NCBI GenBank assembly: GCA_937891565.1
Contig: CALAHA010000284.1
Span: forward strand, 1 to 5,266
Reading direction: 5' to 3'
From: an uncultured Ilumatobacter sp.
Lineage (GTDB): Bacteria > Actinomycetota > Acidimicrobiia > Acidimicrobiales > Ilumatobacteraceae
Length of the DNA: 5,266 nt
Part shown: one piece after another, positions 1 to 5,266 of the stretch
How the letters are laid out: every line of letters begins with the position of its first letter
Numbering within the stretch: position 1 is the stretch's first letter
Notes under the pieces: model-generated
Database searches by the model: none
Told to the model about the DNA's origin: nothing
What the model saw: the letters and a program-made list of their open reading frames with translations, nothing else
Made by a program: the position numbers and the translations under genes

Positions 1-198
1 GGCGAGCGTGATCCATGCATCGGTCGGGCCCGGGAGGCCATCGCCGTCGCCCATCACCAAGTAGTGATCGCTGCGGAAGAACGCGCCGTAGCCGAGCTTT
101 TCGGCACGATGCGCTACGGCGAGTAAGTCGTCGTAGGAGGCGCCCTGCTGGGGCTCGGTGAAGATACGGAGGTCGGCGATGTTGAGCGGTTCGGTCAC
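1..198 (-). CDS. F420-dependent LLM-class oxidoreductase, Rv1855c-like (5' part only)
   Basis: This is the first 66 codons of a gene that runs off the left edge. It starts at GTG 198 and stays in frame to base 1. The protein begins MTEPLNIADLRIFTEPQQGA and continues through a segment with an AEKLGYGAFFRSDHY stretch (residues 32-46) and GLPGPTDAWITLA (54-66). This pattern is characteristic of luciferase-like TIM-barrel flavin/F420 oxidoreductases of the Rv1855c type: the first beta strand, an EP-QQG loop, then an F-R-S-D-H segment at the cofactor pocket. Family members use reduced coenzyme F420 in the cytoplasm; the substrate of this one cannot be told. The start is well constrained because an in-frame TAG lies only four codons upstream. 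No Shine-Dalgarno sequence is visible, but TAGTCT sits six bases before GTG, so translation may be leaderless. The gene lies 30 bases after the ABC ATPase stop and could also be read from the importer operon. I recognise the family from memory, without a search. Confidence 0.8.
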   Translation of the reverse strand, partial: MTEPLNIADLRIFTEPQQGASYDDLLAVAHRAEKLGYGAFFRSDHYLVMGDGDGLPGPTDAWITLA

Positions 199-204
199 AG
201 GTGC

Positions 205-210
205 AGACTA
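205..210 (-). promoter_or_regulatory. Candidate -10 element for a leaderless oxidoreductase mRNA
   Basis: On the minus strand TAGTCT fits the actinobacterial -10 consensus TANNNT and is separated by exactly six bases from the GTG at 198. Transcription would therefore begin at or next to the first base of the start codon. No convincing -35 is visible 16-19 bases upstream, which lies in the end of the ATPase gene. If active, it would give the oxidoreductase a promoter independent of the importer operon. Confidence 0.4.
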
Positions 211-228
211 CGCGGGCGCCCGGCCGAC

Positions 229-1401
229 TCAGGCGCCGACGCCGGTGCGATCGACCGAGAATGCTGCCGATGTTGAGCCGCGCTGGCGGCTTTGGAACGA
301 CGGGTAGACCGTGTCGCCTCGCTCGTACAGCTCAGTCGAGTGGGTGCGTGCAGCGAGCACCGTTCCGTCGGCCAACTCGATCTCGTAGCGGACGTCGTGG
401 CCGTAATACTCGACGGTGCGCACAGTCGCTGCCTCGGTGTCATCAGCCTGGTCCTGACGCAGGTTCACTTGCTCGGGCCGAACCAACACTTGTACGTCGT
501 TGCTTGTGAGGTCGGTGCGCCGATCGTCGATCGTGACGACGCCGATGGGAGTGGCTGCGACCGTGACGTCGCGGTCAGCAGCGGCGTCGTGGTTGGCAAT
601 GACACCGTGGACGAAGTTGGCCTCGCCGACGAAACCAGCAACCCACGGCGTGGCGGGTGACCGGTAGAGCTCGTCGGGCGTCCCGAACTGTTCGATGATG
701 CCGGCCCGCATCACGGCGACTTTGTCACCGAGGACAAACGCCTCATCTTGGTCGTGCGTGACAAACACGGTGGTGACGCCAACATCGCGCACGATGCGGG
801 CAACTTCGGCGCGCACTTGCACGCGGAGCGAGCTGTCGAGTGCCGAGAACGGCTCGTCGAGGAGAAGCACCTTTGGTTGTGGAGCGAGCGAGCGAGCAAG
901 AGCCACGCGTTGCTGCTGTCCGCCCGAAAGTGTGTTGGGCAGGCGGTCGCCGAAGCCCTGCAGATCGACGAGGTCGAGCAGCTGGTCGACGCGTGCTAAG
1001 ACCTCGGACCGTGACAGCTCTTTACGCAAGGAGCGGAGGCCGAACACAATATTCTGGGTGACAGTCAGGTGGGGAAAAAGCGCGCCGTCTTGGAACACCA
1101 TTCCAACGTTGCGTTTCTCTGGGTTGAGCCACTGCCGTTTACCCGAGCCGTGGCTGCTGACCGTCGTGCCGCCGATGGACACTGACCCGGCTGTGGGGCC
1201 CTCGAGCCCGGCGATCGCCCGGAGCAGGGACGTTTTACCGCATCCTGACGGGCCGAGGAGTGCCACGATCGATCCGGCCTCAATGTCGAGGTTGGCGTCA
1301 GTGACCGCGGCAACCGAGCCGCCACCACCCGTTGCATAGACGACCGAAATTCCGGTGAGTGAAACCGCCGCGCCGGCGAGCGTGTTTGGTGCGGTTGACA
1401 T
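229..1401 (-). CDS. fbpC: Ferric-iron ABC transporter ATP-binding protein (FbpC type)
   Basis: Cytoplasmic ATPase subunit that powers the importer; 390 residues from ATG 1401. All nucleotide-binding motifs are present in order: Walker A GPSGCGKT (50-57), Q-loop glutamine in VFQDGALFPH (about 104), ABC signature LSGGQQQR (158-165), Walker B VLLLDEP (178-184), D-loop SALD (186-189) and the switch histidine in VTHDQDEA (216). After about residue 255 comes a C-terminal extension with RPEQVNL (308-314), typical of the TOBE/regulatory region of iron, sulfate, polyamine and sugar importers. The length is slightly above the usual 350-360, mostly from a loosely conserved tail after about residue 360. 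A TTG at 1410 would add three residues; ATG is preferred as the stronger codon, though neither start has a clear Shine-Dalgarno. The ATG lies 19 bases after the permease stop, so co-transcription is expected. Iron specificity rests mainly on the neighbouring binding protein and the two-domain permease; the ATPase alone would not separate iron from thiamine or polyamine transport. Confidence 0.93.
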   Translation of the reverse strand: MSTAPNTLAGAAVSLTGISVVYATGGGGSVAAVTDANLDIEAGSIVALLGPSGCGKTSLLRAIAGLEGPTAGSVSIGGTTVSSHGSGKRQWLNPEKRNVGMVFQDGALFPHLTVTQNIVFGLRSLRKELSRSEVLARVDQLLDLVDLQGFGDRLPNTLSGGQQQRVALARSLAPQPKVLLLDEPFSALDSSLRVQVRAEVARIVRDVGVTTVFVTHDQDEAFVLGDKVAVMRAGIIEQFGTPDELYRSPATPWVAGFVGEANFVHGVIANHDAAADRDVTVAATPIGVVTIDDRRTDLTSNDVQVLVRPEQVNLRQDQADDTEAATVRTVEYYGHDVRYEIELADGTVLAARTHSTELYERGDTVYPSFQSRQRGSTSAAFSVDRTGVGA

Positions 1402-1420
1402 CGTTGTCAAGGCTAACGGG

Positions 1421-3061
1421 TCAGCCGCGAACGACTTCGCTGCGGCGCAGTACGAGGAACCAGGTCAGTGCTGCTGACACTGCGACCAGGACGAGCGAGG
1501 CGAGGCCGCTTGCGGCATAGAAACCTTCTTCATATGACGACCAGATCTCGGTGGTCAGCGTCGAGAAGCCGATGGGAGAGAGTAGGAGTGTCGCGGGAAG
1601 TTCCTTGAGCGTCGACAGCATCACAAGGCCGCCACCAGCAACCAGGCCCGGGCGCATCAGGGGAAAGTCAATGTGGAAGAAGCGCCGGATCGGGCTCGGT
1701 TCGAGCAGTCGACTGGACTCGCGCAGAGCATGGGGGACAGCGCGCGCAGCTGACTCGGTGCTTGCCAGCGCCTGGCTGCCGAAGTGGATGACGTAGGCGA
1801 TGATGAGTAGTGCACTGGTTTGGTACAGCCCCTTGAGCACGGGGGTGTTCAAGGTGAGCACGGCAAGGGCGAGAGCGATGACAAGGCCCGGAATTGCGAA
1901 GCCCACGATGACCGAAACGGCAGCGATGTCGGAGCTGCGATGCGGACGGCGCGTCGTGGCAAGCGCAACAGGCATGACTACAGCGACCGCGAGCACTGCA
2001 GCGATGACCGCGACGGTTGCTGTGCTGATGGCCGGGTAGACCAGATCGTTGAGCGACACACGACCTTCGGCGATGCCGCGCTGGGCCCAAGTGGCAAGGC
2101 TCGTGATCGGGATGATGAGGCCGGCGAGCAAGACGAGCGAACATCCAGCCAGCGCCGGGGCCTGACGCCAGCCGAGACGACTACGCCGAACGACGGCTGT
2201 GGAGCGGTCGTCGGGCTGGCCGCTGCCGCGCTGGGATCGTTCGAGCGCGACCACGGCGAGGGCCAAGATCAGGACGACGGCGGCCGACGCGAACGACAAC
2301 GCTCGATTTGATTGGCGAGTCGCGAAAATCACTCGCGTGAGGGTGTCGAAGCCGAGCAACTGGACGGCGCCGAACTCGCTCAGGGTGTACAAGAAGACCA
2401 GTAGGCCGCCACCGAAGACCGCCGGACGAAGTTGCGGCAGCGTCACCTTGAAGAAGGTGGCAGTCGACGACAGGCCGAGCAGACGGGCGCTCTCTTCGAG
2501 GCTGGAGCGAAGGGCGATCAGCCGGGCTGCGACCGGGAGGTACACGTAGGGGTAGGTGAACGCTGTCAGGACGAGCCACGCTGCCCCCAGGCCTCGAAAT
2601 CGTCGTGGCGGAGTAATGCCAACCGCGGACAGTGCGTCGTGGATGATGCCCATGGGTGCGAGGCCAGCGATGAACGCTGCGGCGCCGACGAACGACGGAA
2701 GCACGAGGGGGAGCACGAGGGCAATCCGCCAGAAGCGTCGCCCTCGAAGATCGGTGCGGGTGACGAGCCAGGCGAGCGCCGTACCGATGATTGCGGCCGA
2801 CATCGAGACAAGAACGGACAATTGCACCGTGCGCCACAGCGGCCCAGGTACTTCCTTCGCGACGTTGGCAAGGTCGCCGCCGAGCCGGATGGTGCGCCAG
2901 ACCACGAAGCCAGCGGGACCGGCAAAACCGGCACCGATCAGCAGACCGAGCAGGCGACTCGGGGTGGCCCAACTCGGGTGTCCGCCCCGAGCGGCGACGC
3001 GACGGTTCGAGCGTCCACCGGTCGGCGTCGGCTCAGCGACGTCGAGTGCGAAGTCGACCAC
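1421..3061 (-). CDS. fbpB: Ferric-iron ABC transporter permease, fused two-domain (FbpB type)
   Basis: Inner-membrane channel of the importer. It is one polypeptide holding two copies of the type-I ABC permease domain, as in FbpB and ThiP. Numbering from GTG 3061 gives 546 residues. Hydrophobic segments suggest about 12 membrane spans, near residues 37-55, 81-100, 114-134, 160-179, 215-236, 258-274, 303-324, 345-367, 379-402, 417-432, 472-494 and 516-538. The first cytoplasmic coupling (EAA) loop is EESARLLG followed by KVTLPQLRP (about 189-213). The second is ESSRLLE followed by HIDFPLMRP (about 448-471), where the usual glycine is glutamate (residue 454). The start is uncertain: TTG 3070 would add three residues and lies three bases after the binding-protein stop, while GTG 3061 lies 12 bases after it. 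No strong ribosome site decides between them. The first ~36 residues are polar, rich in Arg, Pro and Gly, and precede the first span. The gene sits between its binding protein and its ATPase. Confidence 0.92.
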   Translation of the reverse strand: MVDFALDVAEPTPTGGRSNRRVAARGGHPSWATPSRLLGLLIGAGFAGPAGFVVWRTIRLGGDLANVAKEVPGPLWRTVQLSVLVSMSAAIIGTALAWLVTRTDLRGRRFWRIALVLPLVLPSFVGAAAFIAGLAPMGIIHDALSAVGITPPRRFRGLGAAWLVLTAFTYPYVYLPVAARLIALRSSLEESARLLGLSSTATFFKVTLPQLRPAVFGGGLLVFLYTLSEFGAVQLLGFDTLTRVIFATRQSNRALSFASAAVVLILALAVVALERSQRGSGQPDDRSTAVVRRSRLGWRQAPALAGCSLVLLAGLIIPITSLATWAQRGIAEGRVSLNDLVYPAISTATVAVIAAVLAVAVVMPVALATTRRPHRSSDIAAVSVIVGFAIPGLVIALALAVLTLNTPVLKGLYQTSALLIIAYVIHFGSQALASTESAARAVPHALRESSRLLEPSPIRRFFHIDFPLMRPGLVAGGGLVMLSTLKELPATLLLSPIGFSTLTTEIWSSYEEGFYAASGLASLVLVAVSAALTWFLVLRRSEVVRG

Positions 3062-3073
3062 GGGGTCCAATCG

Positions 3074-4105
3074 TCAGCTTTCGAGCCCCGACTCAGCAAT
3101 GAGTGCACGGGTGGCTTCGAGCCCACCCGCGAGGTCTTCGAAAGCGATGCCGCCGGCATTGCTGACGTCACTGCTGAAATCGATCGGTGGCACGTTGTTG
3201 GCGGGCGACTCGCCGATGGCCAGTGGGTACTCGAACGTTTCGGTGGCGAAGTACTGCTGACCGCTCGAACCGAGCAGGAAGTCGATGAGCTGGGCTGCGG
3301 GCCCGGCATCGTCCGCCCCGGCGAGGATCGCGGCGCCGGTGATGATCAGCACGGCACCTGGATCATCGGTGGCGAACACATGGTTGGCAGATGGTTGATT
3401 GGGGTTCTCGACCAGCGCTCGATAGTTGTAGTAGTGGTTCACGAGGCCCGTGTCGACCTCGCCGCGGCCAACGGCAGCAACGATGGCACTGTTGTTCGCG
3501 TACAGCACCGGGTCGTTGGCGTCGAGCGCCTTGAGCCATTCGAGGGTGGTCGCATCACCCTCTGTGGCGCGCATTGCGGTGACGAAATCCTGGAACGAAC
3601 CGTTGCCCGGAGCGACGCCCACACGGCCCTTCCACTCGGGACCGGTCATGTCGAACACGCTGCTCGGCAGGTCAGCTGGGTCAACGGCATCGGTGTTGTA
3701 GACGAGCACGCGCTGGCGGCCGGAAAAGCCAATCCAGCGGCCACTGTCGTCACGCACATTGTCGGCGACGAGTGCCAAGGTCGACTCAGGCAGCGGACCG
3801 AGACGGCCACGCTCTTCAAGGAAGCCCATTGAGCCGGGGCTCTGGGAGAGGAACACATCGGCTGCGATCTCGCCGGCCTCGCCCTCTTCGTCAATCAACA
3901 ACGCAAGGTCGGCAGAGTTTCCGTACTTGACCTCGACGGACAGCCCGCTGGCGTCCTCGAACTCATCGATAATCGGCTGGATCAACTCGATGCTTCGACC
4001 CGAATACAGGGTGAGATCGGCGTCGTCGCCTCCGCACGATGCAGCAACCAGACTGATTGCTGCGAGCGTGGCGGCGACTCGTACATAGTGTCGAGGGCGA
4101 AACAT
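3074..4105 (-). CDS. fbpA: Ferric-iron ABC transporter substrate-binding lipoprotein (FbpA/FutA type)
   Basis: Extracytoplasmic iron-binding protein of the importer, 343 residues from ATG 4105. The N-terminus has basic residues, a hydrophobic core (AATLAAISLVAA) and a lipobox-like AASC, so Cys24 is the probable lipidated residue, followed by GGDD. The mature protein opens with LTLYSGRS (31-38) and then YGNSADLALLIDEEG (61-75), GRQRVLVYNTDAV (129-141) and NHYYNYRAL (223-231), the layout of FbpA/FutA-class ferric-binding proteins. The adjacent tyrosines Y225-Y226 match the paired iron ligands of that family, and Y136 fits the third tyrosine. The histidine used early in the chain by some homologues is absent (GRSIEL here). 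Translation of the mRNA may be leaderless, as a TACACT hexamer lies six bases before ATG and no Shine-Dalgarno is seen. It is the first gene of the operon. The fbpA symbol means the transport protein, not mycobacterial antigen 85. Iron is the likely ligand from motifs and context. Confidence 0.92.
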   Translation of the reverse strand: MFRPRHYVRVAATLAAISLVAASCGGDDADLTLYSGRSIELIQPIIDEFEDASGLSVEVKYGNSADLALLIDEEGEAGEIAADVFLSQSPGSMGFLEERGRLGPLPESTLALVADNVRDDSGRWIGFSGRQRVLVYNTDAVDPADLPSSVFDMTGPEWKGRVGVAPGNGSFQDFVTAMRATEGDATTLEWLKALDANDPVLYANNSAIVAAVGRGEVDTGLVNHYYNYRALVENPNQPSANHVFATDDPGAVLIITGAAILAGADDAGPAAQLIDFLLGSSGQQYFATETFEYPLAIGESPANNVPPIDFSSDVSNAGGIAFEDLAGGLEATRALIAESGLES

Positions 4106-4111
4106 GCCACA

Positions 4112-4142
4112 AGTGTAGACAGCTCCTACGGGAATGTGTCAA
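4112..4142 (-). promoter_or_regulatory. Promoter of the iron importer operon, probably leaderless
   Basis: Reading the minus strand, a perfect -35 TTGACA (4142-4137) is followed after 19 bases by TACACT (4117-4112), which fits the actinobacterial -10 TANNNT. Exactly six bases separate that hexamer from ATG 4105, which would place the transcription start on the initiation codon. The 19-base spacer is longer than the optimal 17-18, a mild point against. There is no purine-rich ribosome site between the hexamer and the ATG, which agrees with a leaderless transcript. Confidence 0.6.
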
Positions 4143-4157
4143 GCATGCCTAACAAAG
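4139..4157. promoter_or_regulatory. Candidate operator: imperfect palindrome with DtxR/IdeR-like half-site
   Basis: The 14-base core TTAGGCATGCTTGA (minus strand, 4152-4139) matches its own reverse complement at 10 positions, with a perfect GCATGC centre. Extended to 19 bases it agrees with the DtxR/IdeR iron-box consensus TTAGGTTAGGCTAACCTAA at 11 positions, seven of them consecutive (GTTAGGC). The right half is poor. It overlaps the importer's -35 element and touches the AAAGGAG upstream of the dioxygenase, a position suited to repression. An iron-dependent regulator is an inference from the transporter's function; the match itself is modest. Confidence 0.3.
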
Positions 4158-4160
4158 GAG
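4154..4160 (+). promoter_or_regulatory. Shine-Dalgarno-like AAAGGAG before alternative start GTG 4169
   Basis: AAAGGAG is a near-perfect match to the anti-Shine-Dalgarno and ends eight bases before GTG 4169, in frame with the dioxygenase. It is the only strong ribosome site noted at a gene start in this window. It supports a start 13 codons upstream of ATG 4208, or a second start used on a longer transcript. Confidence 0.45.
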
Positions 4161-4195
4161 TGTGACCAGTGTCAACGTGTGATGGGCAGTGGGAG

Positions 4196-4201
4196 TACGG
4201 T
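4196..4201 (+). promoter_or_regulatory. Candidate -10 element for a leaderless dioxygenase mRNA
   Basis: TACGGT fits TANNNT and is followed by exactly six bases (GGGCAA) before ATG 4208, so transcription could start on the initiation codon. No good -35 is visible upstream. A rival reading has the mRNA begin further upstream, with translation from GTG 4169 using AAAGGAG at 4154-4160; in that case this hexamer lies inside the coding region and is fortuitous. Confidence 0.4.
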
Positions 4202-4207
4202 GGGCAA

Positions 4208-5092
4208 ATGACTGATTTTGTGGCGGAACGTTGGTCGCCAGCGCTCGGCGCTGAAGTGCATGGTCTTGACCTCGATGCAGCGTTACGGGGGAGCGACTCA
4301 CAGATCGATGAAGTCGTCGATTCGTTGTACGCGGCGCTCATCGAACATCAGGTGCTGTTCCTCCGCGATCAGCCGCTCTCGCCCGAGATGCATGTCGAAC
4401 TCGGTCGGCGGCTCGGCGAACTCGCGCCGCGCCATCACAGTTACACGACCCTCCATGGCAACGACGACGTGGCGGTGCTCACCTGGGAACCCGGCGACCG
4501 TCCCGATGCGTCTGAGTGGCACACCGATATGACGTTCCGGCCAAAGCCGCCATTCGCCTCGATTCTCAAGGCGATCGAGCTGCCGCCGGTCGGTGGCGAC
4601 ACGCTGTGGGCGAGCATGTATTCGGTATACGACTCGCTGGACGCCGGCTTCCGGTCCGACCTGGAAGGCATGGAGATCTGCCACGACCCTGGGCAGTTTC
4701 GGAACGGGGCATACGAGCGCGGCGGCAACCAGGGGATCACCGACATGTTGGCCGAAGCTGGTTCGGCAGTGTGGCCGATTGTGTCGCACCACCCCGTGAC
4801 TGGGCGCCCGTACATCAACGTGAGCGAGTCAAATGCGCGCTGGATCATGGGCACCGGTGCTGCCGAGTCGCAACGGATCGTCAACTACCTGCTCGATTCG
4901 ATCAACCGGCCAGACCATCAGGTGCGGCTGCGCTGGCAGCCGAACACGATTGCCATCTGGGACAACCGGGCATCGCAGCACTACGCGGTTGCCGACTACC
5001 CGAAGTATCGCCGCACGATGCACCGCGTCGCTGTCGATACCGACCGTCGCCACGAGGCCTCCCTCGCAATTCGCGCCAACGCCACTGCCTGA
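4208..5092 (+). CDS. TauD/TfdA-family Fe(II)/2-oxoglutarate-dependent dioxygenase
   Basis: Cytoplasmic non-haem iron oxygenase that couples decarboxylation of 2-oxoglutarate to hydroxylation of a substrate; 294 residues from ATG 4208, close to the 283 of E. coli TauD. The iron triad is visible: H105 and D107 in SEWHTDMTF, and H258 in WDNRASQHYAVADY. T132 in GGDTLW and R273 in YRRTMHRVAV sit where TauD binds 2-oxoglutarate; the spacings H to T (27) and H to R (15) equal those of TauD. The N-terminal WSPALGAEVHGLDL is also typical. The residue matching TauD's taurine-contact Asn95, four before the first histidine, is Ala here, so taurine is doubtful; other sulfonates, alkyl sulfates, aryloxy acids or amino-acid derivatives are possible. 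The start could instead be GTG 4169 (307 residues), which has a strong AAAGGAG; I prefer ATG because family members usually begin shortly before the PALGAEV motif and TACGGT lies six bases upstream. It diverges from the iron importer. Confidence 0.92.
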   Translation: MTDFVAERWSPALGAEVHGLDLDAALRGSDSQIDEVVDSLYAALIEHQVLFLRDQPLSPEMHVELGRRLGELAPRHHSYTTLHGNDDVAVLTWEPGDRPDASEWHTDMTFRPKPPFASILKAIELPPVGGDTLWASMYSVYDSLDAGFRSDLEGMEICHDPGQFRNGAYERGGNQGITDMLAEAGSAVWPIVSHHPVTGRPYINVSESNARWIMGTGAAESQRIVNYLLDSINRPDHQVRLRWQPNTIAIWDNRASQHYAVADYPKYRRTMHRVAVDTDRRHEASLAIRANATA

Positions 5093-5093
5093 T

Positions 5094-5121
5094 CGGCAGC
5101 GCGGTGCCGTGCCCTGCGGCA
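5094..5121 (+). other. Two mutually exclusive short hairpins between dioxygenase and next gene
   Basis: The segment CGGCA (5094-5098), TGCCG (5105-5109), CGGCA (5117-5121) allows the middle element to pair with either flank, giving two alternative 5-bp GC-rich stems with loops of 6 and 7 bases. There is no T-run after it, so it is not a standard intrinsic terminator. Such short stems arise often by chance at this GC content. Confidence 0.2.
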
Positions 5122-5140
5122 ACCTGCGCGACACTTGGCC

Positions 5141-5266
5141 ATGGCAGCTTTGGGTCAACAAGGACGTCCGGTCGATGAAGTCATCGCTGAGCTCACCGAG
5201 AAACGGGCCGGTGATGTCAAGTGGGCTGACGGCAAAACCTTCGGCATGGTCTACGACGGTGGCCCG
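5141..5266 (+). CDS. Start of a PLP-dependent decarboxylase / sphingosine-1-phosphate lyase-like gene (partial)
   Basis: ATG 5141 opens a frame of 42 codons that runs off the right edge without a stop. The peptide begins MAALGQQGRPVDEVIAELTE and continues with KRAGDVKWADGKTFGMVYDGGP. The combination of a G-x-P-x-x-E-V/L helix, an R-A-x-D turn, and a GKTF-x-x-VY segment resembles the N-terminus of the group-II PLP decarboxylase / sphingosine-1-phosphate lyase-like proteins common in actinobacteria. The catalytic lysine and PLP site would lie beyond the window, so the assignment rests on the N-terminus alone. It follows the dioxygenase by 48 bases on the same strand and may be co-transcribed with it. 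No Shine-Dalgarno is visible; GACACT lies five bases before the ATG, a poor fit to a leaderless -10. Confidence 0.5.
   Translation, partial: MAALGQQGRPVDEVIAELTEKRAGDVKWADGKTFGMVYDGGP

Noticed and set aside
695..1339. Plus-strand open frame of 214 codons opposite the ATPase
   Set aside because: It is a Ser/Arg/Thr-rich antisense shadow lying entirely inside the ATPase gene with no recognisable motif.
2699..2724. Near-tandem 12-base repeat in the permease gene
   Set aside because: It encodes the membrane-span sequence LVLPLVLPS; repetition at the protein level explains it.
2432..3832. Long plus-strand open frame (466 codons) antisense to the permease and binding protein
   Set aside because: It overlaps two clear genes whose motifs fix the real frame. 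Its protein is low in hydrophobic structure, rich in Arg, Gly, Asp and Glu, and resembles no family; it is the kind of shadow frame expected opposite GC-rich genes.
4106..4207. Small RNA, riboswitch or attenuator in the divergent intergenic region
   Set aside because: The importer transcript appears leaderless, leaving no room for a 5' riboswitch, and no stable structured element is seen on the other strand.
4298..4884. Minus-strand open frames opposite the dioxygenase (164 and 147 codons)
   Set aside because: They lie inside a gene with a full active-site set and have no motif or ribosome site of their own.
1..5266. Mobile element, CRISPR array, phage or toxin-antitoxin system
   Set aside because: No inverted terminal repeats, transposase or integrase motifs, spaced repeats or small paired genes were seen; composition looks even across the window.

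Overview
The window is high-GC, densely coded bacterial DNA. It looks like an actinobacterium, possibly of the Acidimicrobiia/Ilumatobacter type. The reasons are an F420-dependent oxidoreductase of the mycobacterial Rv1855c type, a Cys-Gly-Gly-Asp-Asp lipoprotein start, frequent GTG/TTG start candidates, and actinobacterial-style leaderless gene starts. The lineage is inferred from these traits and is not proven.

Layout. Positions 4105 down to 229 on the minus strand hold a complete three-gene ABC importer of the ferric-iron FbpABC/FutABC type. In order of transcription these are a lipoprotein substrate-binding protein, a fused two-domain permease and an ATPase with a C-terminal TOBE region. 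The gaps between them are about 10-20 bases, so they form one operon. After a 30-base gap the minus strand continues into the 5' part of an F420-dependent luciferase-like oxidoreductase, cut off by the window's left edge. On the plus strand, diverging from the importer across a short intergenic region (about 4106-4207), lies a TauD/TfdA-family Fe(II)/2-oxoglutarate dioxygenase with a full active-site set. It is followed by the first 42 codons of a gene resembling the PLP-dependent decarboxylase / sphingosine-1-phosphate lyase group, cut off by the right edge.

How the parts fit. The importer would capture ferric iron outside the membrane (binding protein), pass it through the permease and spend ATP on the cytoplasmic side. 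The divergent dioxygenase is itself an iron enzyme. The shared intergenic region has a consensus -35 for the importer overlapped by an imperfect palindrome that contains a DtxR/IdeR-like half-site, so shared iron control is a testable possibility. Three gene starts (binding protein, oxidoreductase, dioxygenase) have a TANNNT hexamer exactly six bases before the start codon, the arrangement expected for leaderless mRNAs in actinobacteria.

I see no RNA genes, CRISPR arrays, insertion sequences or phage genes. No gene-free stretch exceeds 300 bases. The content is mostly ordinary metabolism and transport; the points worth a second look are the leaderless signals, the intergenic operator candidate, the altered second coupling loop of the permease and the dioxygenase/iron-transporter pairing.
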